Below, one piece after another: positions 35,946 to 45,025 of a stretch of 64,000 nucleotides of DNA. The notes beneath the pieces are model-generated. The model searched no databases. It was not told the origin of the DNA and was given only the letters and a program-made list of their open reading frames with translations. Both the position numbers and the translations under genes were made by a program. Origin of the DNA: JAEVLT01 sp050496765 (lineage in GTDB: Bacteria; Bacillota; Bacilli; Bacillales; Cytobacillaceae); assembly GCF_050496765.1 (NCBI RefSeq), contig NZ_JBNWEO010000013.1, positions 620,001-684,000 on the forward strand, written 5' to 3'. Every line of letters begins with the position of its first letter. The first letter of the stretch is position 1.

Positions 35946-37580
35946 TTAAAGCTCGTAAATTCTTGCCTCATATGGTCGCAAATGGATCGTTTCCTTTACG
36001 GATTCAGCCCCTGCATCAGAATAGTTTGCAATCACAAGCTTTTTCTCTTGAGTTTCGAATAAATCTGGAAGCCGGTACTCGTTTTCCTCCGCGTTTGGAT
36101 TTAAGATCACAAGCCATGTCTGCCTATTTAGTGAACGGGTATATACATATAGAGAGGGATTATCCAATGATCGATCCTCATAGTCTCCGTACACCATTAC
36201 CTCATTCTCTTTACGAAGCGAAATTAATTTTTTATAAAAATAAAAAATGGAATCGGGATCCTGTAATGCACTGGCAACATTAATCTCACGGTAGTTTGGG
36301 TTAACCTTTATCCATGGCGTACCGGTTGTAAATCCAGCATTAGCTGTTTCGTCCCATTGCACCGGCGTCCTTGAGTTATCCCTGCTTAAAAAGCGGAGCT
36401 CTTCCAGCACTTCCTGCGGATCGCGGCCTTTTTCGACCTCTTCCTTGTATTTGTTTTTCATTGCAATATCGTCATACTCTTCAATGCGGGCAAATTTCAC
36501 ACCCGTCATACCAATTTCCTCTCCTTGATACACATACGGCATTCCCGGGAGAGTGTGGAGCATCGTTGCAAACAGCTTTGCCGACTGTACACGATATTCC
36601 CGATCATTTCCATACCTTGTCACAAGGCGGGTATGGTCGTGATTGTTCAAAAATTGCGAATTCCAGCCTCTTCCTTTCAAACCTTCATACCATGTACGCT
36701 GAATTTCTTTAAAGCGGGGCAAATCCCATGTTGGCATTTCATCGGCAACTTGAAAATGGAACAAAGTGTTCAGCTCATGCCGATCTTTCCCCACATACAA
36801 GACGCCATCTTCAGGAGTCACAAACGGAATTTCACCAACCGTCATAATGTCATAATGCTGTAGCACTTCTCGATTCATTTCTTGCAAGTACTCATGAATA
36901 CCCGGGTTATTCCCCAAATAGGAAATGTCGTATGGGTCCTCGGCATCAGGAAATCCATTTAATTTTGCCAATAAATTGATGACATCCATCCTGAATCCGT
37001 CAATGCCGCGATCGAGCCAATAGCGCATCATTCGATAGATTTCTTCGCGAACCTCCGGATTTTCCCAATTTAAATCAGGCTGTTGAACAGCAAATGAGTG
37101 GAAATAATATTGCTGTGTTGCCTCATCAAACTCCCATGCAGAAGGGGCAAAATAAGAACGCCAATTATTCGGGGCTTTGCCTCGAACAGGATCTTTCCAG
37201 ATATACCGTTCGCGTTTCGGATTGTCTTTCGATGATTTAGATTCTAAAAACCATGGATGCTGATCCGATGTATGGTTGACAACCAGATCCATAATGATTT
37301 TCATCCCGCGCTGATGCACTTCCTGAATCAAACAATCCACAGTCTCCAAATCGCCTGCTTTTTCCATGACACCATAATAATTTGAGATATCGTAGCCATT
37401 GTCCTTATCGGGCGACTCGTACATTGGGTTTAACCAAATCACGTCAACACCAAGCTCTTTTATATAATCAAGCTTGTTGATCACACCCTGCAAATCGCCA
37501 ATTCCATCACCATTTGAATCATAAAAACTGCGCCAGTACACTTGATATACGACCGCTTCTTTCCACCATTTTTTATTCAT
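35946..37580 (-). CDS. Oligo-1,6-glucosidase/alpha-glucosidase paralogue, GH13
   Basis: 544 aa, homologous to the neighbour at 33879 but clearly diverged. Nucleophile Asp in GFRMDVINLL (Val next to it, again the alpha-1,6 type), acid Glu in TVGEIPFV, and NNHDHTR. No signal peptide. GGTGGTG precedes the ATG. A LacI-type operator (37595-37606) lies 15 nt upstream of the start, inside the gap after lacI, so it can be repressed separately by the regulator next door. Confidence 0.92.
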   Translation of the reverse strand: MNKKWWKEAVVYQVYWRSFYDSNGDGIGDLQGVINKLDYIKELGVDVIWLNPMYESPDKDNGYDISNYYGVMEKAGDLETVDCLIQEVHQRGMKIIMDLVVNHTSDQHPWFLESKSSKDNPKRERYIWKDPVRGKAPNNWRSYFAPSAWEFDEATQQYYFHSFAVQQPDLNWENPEVREEIYRMMRYWLDRGIDGFRMDVINLLAKLNGFPDAEDPYDISYLGNNPGIHEYLQEMNREVLQHYDIMTVGEIPFVTPEDGVLYVGKDRHELNTLFHFQVADEMPTWDLPRFKEIQRTWYEGLKGRGWNSQFLNNHDHTRLVTRYGNDREYRVQSAKLFATMLHTLPGMPYVYQGEEIGMTGVKFARIEEYDDIAMKNKYKEEVEKGRDPQEVLEELRFLSRDNSRTPVQWDETANAGFTTGTPWIKVNPNYREINVASALQDPDSIFYFYKKLISLRKENEVMVYGDYEDRSLDNPSLYVYTRSLNRQTWLVILNPNAEENEYRLPDLFETQEKKLVIANYSDAGAESVKETIHLRPYEARIYEL

Positions 37581-37594
37581 AGGACACCACCTGC

Positions 37595-37606
37595 GTAAAC
37601 GTTTAC
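37595..37606. promoter_or_regulatory. LacI-type operator before the GH13 gene
   Basis: Perfect palindrome GTAAACGTTTAC, identical to the one at 38695-38706, with the central CG typical of LacI/GalR sites. It matches the CcpA cre core but not its outer bases. Confidence 0.7.
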
Positions 37607-37628
37607 TTTTTTAAAAATAAGTCTGCCT

Positions 37629-38660
37629 TTATTTCGGCATGTTTGCTTCATCACCCAACATTTGCACTGTCTGACGTTCAACAATGGTGTGGGGCATGAT
37701 CCGACTTTCTACCATTTTGTCACCAGATTCAACCATTTCAAACAGCATGGTTGCTGCTGTTTTCCCCATTTCATAAAGCGGCTGGGAGACAGCTGTTAAT
37801 GGCGGCGTTACCATTTCTGCCAGTTTGGTATTATCATAGCTGATAATCGACAATTGGCTAGGAATTTGGATTCCATGCTGAAATGCTTTTGACATTGCGC
37901 CAGCTGCAAGTTCATCACTGCTGGCAAAGATCGCTGTCATGTCGAGTTTTCTCCTGATAATCTCTTCCATCGCTTTCATGCCGTCTTCAAATCGGAAATT
38001 TGCCGCATTAATAATCTGGTTTTCGTCAATTTCCAGTCCATGCAAACGAAGAGCCGATTTATACCCTTCGATTCTAGGAATTCCGGCAACCGGATCACTT
38101 TCACTTCCCGTGACCATGGCAATCTTTCGATGGCCATGCCGAATTAAATAGTCGGTAGCACTAAAGGCTGCATGCCGATCGTCAACTTTTACATACGGGA
38201 GCAGAAACTGATAGGAAATGGTAGAGACAAGGACTACCGGCACTTTCATCTCCACAATCGCCTGATAATAGGCTTCGGTTACGAATTCACTGACCAAAAT
38301 GATCCCGTCAATCCGCTTTTCGGCAAGAATCCTTAAATAATCCATTGTCCGCTTTCCATTGCTGTCTGTGTTGCAAACGATTACACTTAATCCTAAACGA
38401 TGGGCAAAATCATCGATGCCGTTTAAGATTTCAGCTGCAAGCATGTCCGAAACCTTCGGAATTAACACGCCTATCGTTTCCGTCCTTTTGTTCACCAGAC
38501 CGCGGGCAACTGCATTCGGCTGGTAGCCGAGTTCGCCAATCACTTTCAGAACCTTTTGCTTTGTTTCCTCGGAAAAGCCGGGTTTGTTGTTTAAAATTCT
38601 TGATACGGTGGCAATCGAAACATTCGCTTTTTTTGCCACATCTTTTATGGTCGGGTTCAT
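37629..38660 (-). CDS. LacI-family repressor of the alpha-glucoside genes
   Basis: 343 aa. N-terminal HTH (TIKDVAKKANVSIATVSRILNN) with hinge helix (NAVARGLVNKRTETIGVLIP), then a periplasmic-binding-like sugar domain (VDDRHAAFSATDYLIRHGHRKIAMVTG). It probably represses itself and the GH13 genes, judging by two identical palindromes on either side of it. The inducer is probably a glucose oligosaccharide (inference from the neighbours). Confidence 0.92.
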   Translation of the reverse strand: MNPTIKDVAKKANVSIATVSRILNNKPGFSEETKQKVLKVIGELGYQPNAVARGLVNKRTETIGVLIPKVSDMLAAEILNGIDDFAHRLGLSVIVCNTDSNGKRTMDYLRILAEKRIDGIILVSEFVTEAYYQAIVEMKVPVVLVSTISYQFLLPYVKVDDRHAAFSATDYLIRHGHRKIAMVTGSESDPVAGIPRIEGYKSALRLHGLEIDENQIINAANFRFEDGMKAMEEIIRRKLDMTAIFASSDELAAGAMSKAFQHGIQIPSQLSIISYDNTKLAEMVTPPLTAVSQPLYEMGKTAATMLFEMVESGDKMVESRIMPHTIVERQTVQMLGDEANMPK

Positions 38661-38694
38661 CCGCTTCCCTTCCTCTAATTTCGCAAAACGTTAC

Positions 38695-38706
38695 GTAAAC
38701 GTTTAC
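38695..38706. promoter_or_regulatory. LacI-type operator in the regulator's own promoter
   Basis: GTAAACGTTTAC, 35 nt upstream of the lacI-family start at 38660, suggests autoregulation. Confidence 0.7.
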
Positions 38707-38801
38707 TATTTGATTACGTTTTCATCATACTTCACATCAATAAAAATAGTCAACGATTAATTTAGGGAAAGGACGTCAGAGCGAAAAGAAAACATCGAAA
38801 A

Positions 38802-38829
38802 GGCTTGCTGTTTCATATCACAGCAAGCC
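38802..38829 (-). terminator. Terminator of the sugar ABC operon
   Basis: GGCTTGCTG pairs with CAGCAAGCC, followed by TTTTC on the minus strand, just past the last gene (38844). Confidence 0.75.
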
Positions 38830-38843
38830 CCCAGTTTTTGCTT

Positions 38844-39812
38844 TTATACCCACCACATAGATGATGGCTGTTCTTCGATTAAAACGGATTGCAGATTGCG
38901 GACAGCGCGCTTGAATCCTTCTTCAATTGACATCAGCGGGTCTTCATGCTCAATGCTTACAACATAGTCATAGCCATACGTTCTTAAGGCGCTCATCATA
39001 TCCGACCACTCCTGAAGGCTATGTCCGCAGCCGACGGAGCGGAAAGTCCATGCCCGTGACTGAACTTGACCATATGGCTGCATGTCCGTTAAACCATACA
39101 TGTTGACATTGTCTTGGTCAATATACGTATCTTTCGCGTGAAAGTGATGGATCGCCTGTTCTTTTCCCAGAATTTTAATTGCCGCCACTGGGTCAATTCC
39201 TTGCCACCAAAGATGGCTTGGATCCAAGTTGGCGCCAATGGCTTCACATGTTTCTTCGCGAAGCTTCAACAATGTATACGGAGTATGGACGAGAAAACCG
39301 CCATGAAGCTCAAGACCGATTTTCACATGATGCTCTTGGGCATATTTTCCCCACTCTTTCCAATATGGAATCAACTTTTCTTCCCATTGCCATTTTAATA
39401 CATCTCCGTACTCATTTGGCCATGCAACAACAGGCCAGTTCGGATATTTAGCCCCCTCATGATCACCAGCCGTTCCTGAAAAACAGTTTACAACCGGGAC
39501 GTTCATCCGTTCCGCAAGTTGAATGGTTTTCACAAACGTTTCATGTGATGTCCGGGCAAATTCTTTGTCAGGTGAAAGGGGATTGCCGTGACAGCTGAAA
39601 GCACTGATGGTCAGGCCTCTGGATTCAATCTGCCCCAGATATTCCTCCCGCTTATCCTTGCTTTCTAGCAAACTGTCAAGGTCACAATGGGCATTGCCGG
39701 GATAATTTCCGGTTCCGATTTCAACGGCAGTCACTCCGGATTGTTTGACATAATCCAACATTTCTTCAAATGACTGATCTGCAAATAAAACAGTGAAAAT
39801 GCCAAGTTTCAT
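38844..39812 (-). CDS. Sugar phosphate isomerase/epimerase (xylose isomerase-like TIM barrel)
   Basis: 322 aa. AP endonuclease 2/xylose-isomerase-like barrel with metal and active-site residues in VEIGTGNYPG, KIGLELHGG, GANLDPSHLWWQG, HHFHAKDTYID and VSIEHEDP. It would isomerise or epimerise a sugar or keto-inositol made by the two adjacent Gfo/Idh/MocA dehydrogenases. GGAGG precedes the ATG; 3 nt separate it from the upstream gene. Substrate unknown. Confidence 0.9.
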   Translation of the reverse strand: MKLGIFTVLFADQSFEEMLDYVKQSGVTAVEIGTGNYPGNAHCDLDSLLESKDKREEYLGQIESRGLTISAFSCHGNPLSPDKEFARTSHETFVKTIQLAERMNVPVVNCFSGTAGDHEGAKYPNWPVVAWPNEYGDVLKWQWEEKLIPYWKEWGKYAQEHHVKIGLELHGGFLVHTPYTLLKLREETCEAIGANLDPSHLWWQGIDPVAAIKILGKEQAIHHFHAKDTYIDQDNVNMYGLTDMQPYGQVQSRAWTFRSVGCGHSLQEWSDMMSALRTYGYDYVVSIEHEDPLMSIEEGFKRAVRNLQSVLIEEQPSSMWWV

Positions 39813-39815
39813 TGA

Positions 39816-40880
39816 TTAAACCTCCTGCCTTTTCCTTGCTTCAATTTGTACACTGCTGCCAGTTTGACTGCTTTCGTAAATCGCCTCAATAATTTGAGAG
39901 ACTCTTAAAGCTTCTTCTGGTTTTACCACAAGTTCCGCCTGCCCAAGACATGCCTCAACGAAATTTTCCGCTTGCGGTACACTCGGGTCATCCTCCCCTG
40001 GTATCCAAGCAGCAGGGCTGTTAAACAACATTCCGTGTTTGGCATAATTCAAACTGAACGGGAATACATCAAGGCCCCCTTTGTCCCCGGAAATGCTGAC
40101 ATTTTCGATTACATCCTCTTTAATATTATTGGACCACGAAGTTTCAAGCAGCAGGGACGCCCCATTCGAAAATTTAATGTAGCCTGATACATGATCATCG
40201 ACATTAAATGTTTCATGGTTAAAATCGCCCCACTGATTCACCTGTCCGGGAATTTTGCTTAACGCATTGTAAGCGGATCCTGCAACCAAAGTGGGTTCGG
40301 CTTCACCCATCAGCCAAAGGGCTAGATCGAGCAAGTGACAGCCATAGTCAATTAAACTGCCGCCACCCTGTAATTCTTTGTTTGTAAAAACACCCCAGCC
40401 TGGTACTTTCCGGCGGCGAAGCGCCTGCACCCTGACCACAAGCGGATGGCCAATTTCATTTTCGAACATCACTTTTTTCGCTGCTTGTGCTTCTTTCATA
40501 AAACGATAATGGTAGGCGATCGCAAGCTTTTTGCCGGATGCTTTTGCCGCTGTGATCATCGATTCACATTCAGCAACAGACAGTGCCATCGGCTTTTCGC
40601 AAAGGACGTGAAGACCTGCTTCAAGCGCTTCGACCGTGATCTCGGCATGAAATTTATTGGGGGTACAAACAACGATCGCATCCACTTCTCCGAACATTTC
40701 TTGATAGGTCGGATACACTTCAGGAATCGCGAATTTATCCGCAACTTCTTTCGCTCTTTCAAAATTAATGTCCGATACGGCTTTTACTTCCACACGATCT
40801 GCGAGTTTCTTGAAGGCAGGGATATGTCTGCTTTGGGCAATCCCGCCAGTTCCAACAATACCGATACGCAGTTTACTCAT
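39816..40880 (-). CDS. Gfo/Idh/MocA-family oxidoreductase (first)
   Basis: 354 aa from the ATG at 40880 (GAGGTG upstream). Rossmann loop GIVGTGGIAQSRHIPAF, catalytic Lys in CEKPMALSVAECE, and GCHLLDLALWLMG with the conserved His. NAD(P)-dependent oxidation or reduction of a sugar or polyol. Pairs with the homologue at 40897 (16 nt apart); two such enzymes with an isomerase often act in turn on 3-keto sugars. Confidence 0.92.
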   Translation of the reverse strand: MSKLRIGIVGTGGIAQSRHIPAFKKLADRVEVKAVSDINFERAKEVADKFAIPEVYPTYQEMFGEVDAIVVCTPNKFHAEITVEALEAGLHVLCEKPMALSVAECESMITAAKASGKKLAIAYHYRFMKEAQAAKKVMFENEIGHPLVVRVQALRRRKVPGWGVFTNKELQGGGSLIDYGCHLLDLALWLMGEAEPTLVAGSAYNALSKIPGQVNQWGDFNHETFNVDDHVSGYIKFSNGASLLLETSWSNNIKEDVIENVSISGDKGGLDVFPFSLNYAKHGMLFNSPAAWIPGEDDPSVPQAENFVEACLGQAELVVKPEEALRVSQIIEAIYESSQTGSSVQIEARKRQEV

Positions 40881-40896
40881 TTCCACACCTCATGTC

Positions 40897-41946
40897 TTAA
40901 GCAAATGTTGTCACAGCAGTATCCACTTTTACAATTTGTTTTGTCCGAGTCGATTCTAGTGCGGCAAGGACAACATTTAATGATTTGAATCCTTCCTCAC
41001 CACTGACCGGCGGCTCTGTGTCCTCAATAATACTCGTTACAAACTGTTCAATCACATGGGATGTATTCTGGCCACCCTCATCATTGGACTGGATTTTCCC
41101 CAATTCGTATTTAACCGTTTCCCCATTCTTGTATTGAACAATCAGCGAATAGTCCGGATCTTCTTCCAGCCTTAGAATGGCATTTTCACCATAAATAATC
41201 GTTGAATTGTCTTCTTTTGATACATATGCCCAGCTTGCTGCAAGGCTTCCAATGACGCCGCTTTCTGTTTTTAAAATACAAACGGCATTATCGTCTACGG
41301 TGCTATTCTTTTTCGCACTTGTTTCAATAAACGCGCCTGCTTCTACTATTTCTTCACCGAGTACATAGCGAATCAAATCCGTTTTATGTACCCCTAAATC
41401 CCCCATTGCCCCAATAAATGCCTGCTCTTTTTTAAAAAACCAGCTGTTTTTACCGTCCGCACTCCACGTTTCCGGCCCGCGATGTCCAAAAGATGTTCGA
41501 AAACTGTAGATTTTGCCGATTTCGCCGCTTTCGATCAGTTTTTTCGCTTTTACATGCGAGCTGACGAAGCGCTGATTGTGGCCAATCATTAGTTTTTTGT
41601 TATTTTTCTTGGCAGCGTCGATCATTGCTTGCGCTTCTTCCTTTGAGGTAGCCATCGGCTTTTCACAAAGAACATGCTTGCCCGCATTTAACGCCGCGAT
41701 TGAGATCGGTGCATGCAAATAGTTTGGGGTACAAACGGAAACGGCATCAATCTCTTCATTTGCCAAAAGTTCTTTGTAATCTGTATAAGCTTTCGCTTGA
41801 TATTTTTCTGCTGCTTCCTGTGCCCGTGTTTCGACGATATCGCAAACCGCTGCAATTTCCACTTGTTCATTTATGGCATATTCTGGAAGATGGCGGTGTT
41901 TTGCAATACTTCCACAACCGATAACCCCAATTTTGAGTTTTCCCAT
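40897..41946 (-). CDS. Gfo/Idh/MocA-family oxidoreductase (second)
   Basis: 349 aa. Rossmann loop GVIGCGSIAKHRHLPEY, catalytic Lys in CEKPMATSKEEAQ, and GDLGVHKTDLIRYVLG. It resembles ThuB-type dehydrogenases, consistent with the ThuA-like gene next to it. GAGGAGG lies upstream of the ATG. The substrate is inferred to be a disaccharide derivative and is not certain. Confidence 0.92.
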   Translation of the reverse strand: MGKLKIGVIGCGSIAKHRHLPEYAINEQVEIAAVCDIVETRAQEAAEKYQAKAYTDYKELLANEEIDAVSVCTPNYLHAPISIAALNAGKHVLCEKPMATSKEEAQAMIDAAKKNNKKLMIGHNQRFVSSHVKAKKLIESGEIGKIYSFRTSFGHRGPETWSADGKNSWFFKKEQAFIGAMGDLGVHKTDLIRYVLGEEIVEAGAFIETSAKKNSTVDDNAVCILKTESGVIGSLAASWAYVSKEDNSTIIYGENAILRLEEDPDYSLIVQYKNGETVKYELGKIQSNDEGGQNTSHVIEQFVTSIIEDTEPPVSGEEGFKSLNVVLAALESTRTKQIVKVDTAVTTFA

Positions 41947-41970
41947 AAAAATAATCCTCCTCGATACGTT

Positions 41971-42693
41971 TTATTTACTTGCAATCGCTTCAAGCGGTTT
42001 CGCATTTCCGTAGACTGGACGCTTTCTGTCGACAGGTTTTGCCCAGTTTACGGCATTGATTATCACTTGTTGAATTTCTTTGTTATGGTAAGTCGGATAC
42101 GTTTCATGGCCTGGACGGAAGTAGAAAATTCGCCCATTCCCCCTGCTATATGTACATCCACTGCGGAAGACTTCTCCTCCCTCAAACCAGCTGACAAACA
42201 CCAATTGATCTGGCACAGGGATATCGAAATGCTCGCCGTACATTTCTTCTCTTTCGAGTTCAATGCTTTCACCAAGGCCTTCGGCAATTGGATGGCTTGG
42301 ATCGACGACCCAAATCCGTTCCTTTTCATTCGCTTCCCGCCATTTTAAATCACAGGAAGTTCCCATCAGTTTTTTGAAAATTTTCGAAAAATGACCGGAG
42401 TGAAGAACGATTAATCCCATGCCGTCAAGAACCCGTTGCTGAACTTTTTCGACTATTTCATCCTGTACTTCTGAGTGCGCAATATGCCCCCACCATACAA
42501 GCACATCTGTGTTGTTCAGCACTTCATCTGTTAAACCATGTTCCGGTTCATCAAGTGTTGCCGTTTGCACATCCATCCCAGCGGCCTGCAAAAATTGTGC
42601 AATAGCTCCATGAATGCCTTCCGGATACACCTCGCGAACCTTAGGATTTTTTTGCTCGTGGCGATTTTCATTCCAAACAGTAACCTTAACCAT
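41971..42693 (-). CDS. ThuA-like protein
   Basis: 240 aa from the ATG at 42693 (MVKVTVWNENRHEQ), with GGAG 9 nt upstream. ThuA proteins have a class I glutamine amidotransferase-like fold and are linked to trehalose utilisation in rhizobia; VLVWWGHIAHSEV and LIVLHSGHFSKIF are typical. The glutamine-amidotransferase Cys is absent at the nucleophile elbow. Lies between transporter and dehydrogenase genes. Confidence 0.9.
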   Translation of the reverse strand: MVKVTVWNENRHEQKNPKVREVYPEGIHGAIAQFLQAAGMDVQTATLDEPEHGLTDEVLNNTDVLVWWGHIAHSEVQDEIVEKVQQRVLDGMGLIVLHSGHFSKIFKKLMGTSCDLKWREANEKERIWVVDPSHPIAEGLGESIELEREEMYGEHFDIPVPDQLVFVSWFEGGEVFRSGCTYSRGNGRIFYFRPGHETYPTYHNKEIQQVIINAVNWAKPVDRKRPVYGNAKPLEAIASK

Positions 42694-42711
42694 TTCAATC
42701 ATCTCCATTTT

Positions 42712-43539
42712 TTATTCTTTCACAGAACCGGAAGTAAGTCCTGAAACAATCCGGCGCTGAAAAGTTAACACCATAATGACAAGCGGAATTGTCACAACCA
42801 CGGTGGCGGCTGCGATTTCACCCCAAGGAATCGTATACTGTCCCTGGAACATCGCGATCCCGACAGGCACCGTTTTATATTTATCATCTGTATTAATTGT
42901 AAGCGCAAATAGAAATTCATTCCACGCTGCAATAAATACAAGAATTGCCGTAGTGAAAATCCCCGGTACAGCAAGGGGAAGGATCACCTTCCAATACGTT
43001 TGCATAAGGGAGGCTCCATCAATTTTTGCAGCTTCTTCAAGATCCATGGGAATCTTTCGGTAAAACGTAACCAAAATCCAAATCGAAAGTGGTAAGGTAA
43101 TCGTTGTGTAAGGGATGATTAAACCTAAATACGAATTTGTAAGCCCCATATTTTTCAGAAAAATATAAATGGGAGAAATTGTTGCGATCTGCGGAAACAT
43201 CGAGACAGAAAGAACAATTCCGAGAATGAATGTTTTGCCTTTAAAATGCAATCTTGCTACCGCGTATGCCGCAAAAGAAGCGACAAGGACAGTGTAAACC
43301 GTTGTCGTTGTTGCGACAACTGTACTGTTCCATAAATAACGGAGAAATGGATAATTAACAAAAACAGAAATATAATTTTTGAATGTCGGGTGGGTGGTAT
43401 AGGGCGTAAATGCATTTTTGCCAAATAGCTCTGTAGCCGGTTTCAGTGAACTGATTAGCATCCATATAAACGGAAACATGACAATAAAGACAAACACAAC
43501 TAGGAATACATAGAATAATAGACTTGCTTTTTTCTGCAT
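42712..43539 (-). CDS. Sugar ABC transporter permease (MalG/ThuG-like)
   Basis: 275 aa, six spans, with EAA loop LEEAAKIDGASLMQTYWKVILPLA that contacts an ATPase. Forms the pore with the permease at 43580. AGGAG stands before the ATG. The operon supplies no ATPase. Confidence 0.92.
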   Translation of the reverse strand: MQKKASLLFYVFLVVFVFIVMFPFIWMLISSLKPATELFGKNAFTPYTTHPTFKNYISVFVNYPFLRYLWNSTVVATTTTVYTVLVASFAAYAVARLHFKGKTFILGIVLSVSMFPQIATISPIYIFLKNMGLTNSYLGLIIPYTTITLPLSIWILVTFYRKIPMDLEEAAKIDGASLMQTYWKVILPLAVPGIFTTAILVFIAAWNEFLFALTINTDDKYKTVPVGIAMFQGQYTIPWGEIAAATVVVTIPLVIMVLTFQRRIVSGLTSGSVKE

Positions 43540-43579
43540 GCTGTTCTCACTCCTTCAAAAAAGTTGGATGCCCGCAAAT

Positions 43580-44950
43580 TTATCTGCCTGAGCTTTCATT
43601 CAGAAGGTCTTTTCCTAAGAATTTGATGTAAATCATCGAAATGATGGCTACACAAATAAAGACAATAACGGAAAGAGCTGATCCTTCACCAAAATTCGTT
43701 TGCGAGAACATCACTTTATATGCGAGGATCGAGATGGTTTCTGTCGAGTTTGCTGGCCCGCCGCCGGTTAAAACAAAAATCAAGTCGAATACACGGAATG
43801 CATCCAGTGTACGGAATAATAATGCGACAAGAATACTCGATTTCAACAGAGGTAACGTAATCGTCATAAATTGTTTCCATTTTCCGGCTCCATCAATTGA
43901 CGCTGCTTCATAAAGAGACGATGGAATCGTTTGCAATCCTGCCAAAAGCAGCAACGCCATATATGGGGTTGTTTTCCATACGTCTGTAAAAATAACGGAA
44001 AACATGGCACCTGTATCGGTTACCAGTAAACTCTCCATTTTCTTCACTAAACCGAAATTCTCAAACAATTTTGCGACAATGCCATTTTGCCCATCATATA
44101 AAAACTTCCACATCAGTGCAGATACAGCTGTTGGAATTGCCCATGGGATTAAGATACTGGCGCGAATGAGGCCTCTGCCAATAAATGCTTTATTAATCAA
44201 CAAGGCAATGGCAAGTCCAAGAACTAATTCAGCAAAAACCGAAATAACGGTGAAAACAGTTGTATTTCCAATCGCTTTCCACATCCGGCTGCTGGTTAAA
44301 TTATCTTTATAATACTGTAAACCGATAAAATTCGGCTTCATGATAGCATCTCCGTAACCGGAGGCTAGACCTAGTAGTTTCTTTTCCTGCTGAAACTTTG
44401 TTTGCCCAGAGAGGGACTTTAAGTTTTTGTATACTTGATCTGCCATTTCCTGATATTGTTTCACCGTGCCCCGATCCACTTTAGCGATACTTATCGCCGA
44501 ACTTACTTGTTGAAAATTCATCAGTTTATCATTTACTGCATCATACTTCCCTTTGATTGAAGAATTTCTTTGCAGCTGTTGGTCGAAGGCTGTCAGCTTG
44601 CTTTTGATCGCTTTTAGTTTATCGGGAGCCTTGCCCGCTCTGATTTCATTGTCAAGCGCTGAAATTAAAAACGGATATGTGTTTAGATACCGTTCAAGAT
44701 TAATATTGTAATTTAGATGAACAGCTGTTTTTTTCGGATCACTCAGTTTCAAATCAAATAAGCTGAAATAAAACGACTGGATGACTGGCCAAATGGCAAT
44801 CAGGAGAATCAAGATCATTGCCGGAGCGACAAGATAGTAGCCTGCTGTTTTTTCCGTAAAAAGCCTGGGTCTCTTTTTTTGTTTTGGGGCTTTTTTTACA
44901 TTTGAGGGAATTTCAGCTTCTGTCTTTATATTTAGGACACCGTTCTTCAC
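43580..44950 (-). CDS. Sugar ABC transporter permease (MalF/ThuF-like) with long helical insert
   Basis: 456 aa, starting at GTG 44950 (GGGAGGGG upstream), about 150 residues longer than a standard six-span permease. After the first span (about 36-60) residues about 70-210 form a charged, mostly helical extracytoplasmic region rich in Lys, Gln and Leu; then come spans with EAA loop YEAASIDGAGKWKQFMTITLPLL. The insert stands where E. coli MalF has its P2 loop, which touches the binding protein, but its sequence looks helical rather than Ig-like. Confidence 0.9.
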   Translation of the reverse strand: MKNGVLNIKTEAEIPSNVKKAPKQKKRPRLFTEKTAGYYLVAPAMILILLIAIWPVIQSFYFSLFDLKLSDPKKTAVHLNYNINLERYLNTYPFLISALDNEIRAGKAPDKLKAIKSKLTAFDQQLQRNSSIKGKYDAVNDKLMNFQQVSSAISIAKVDRGTVKQYQEMADQVYKNLKSLSGQTKFQQEKKLLGLASGYGDAIMKPNFIGLQYYKDNLTSSRMWKAIGNTTVFTVISVFAELVLGLAIALLINKAFIGRGLIRASILIPWAIPTAVSALMWKFLYDGQNGIVAKLFENFGLVKKMESLLVTDTGAMFSVIFTDVWKTTPYMALLLLAGLQTIPSSLYEAASIDGAGKWKQFMTITLPLLKSSILVALLFRTLDAFRVFDLIFVLTGGGPANSTETISILAYKVMFSQTNFGEGSALSVIVFICVAIISMIYIKFLGKDLLNESSGR

Positions 44951-44979
44951 GTTTTCCCCTCCCTTTTACGATTAAAATG

Positions 44980-45008
44980 GATTAGCCTTCAGATAAGGAA
45001 GGCTAATC
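44980..45008 (-). terminator. Intercistronic stem-loop after the binding-protein gene
   Basis: A perfect 11-bp stem (GATTAGCCTTC with GAAGGCTAATC, 7-nt loop) sits between the binding protein and the permease. Only a short T tract (CATTTTAA) follows, so it probably protects or partly terminates the mRNA, giving more binding protein than permease. Confidence 0.6.
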
Positions 45009-45025
45009 ACATTTTGTCAATGGAA

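Noticed and set aside
40446..40988. Plus-strand 180-codon frame over the Gfo/Idh genes
   Set aside because: Spans two well-supported minus-strand genes and their junction; shadow.
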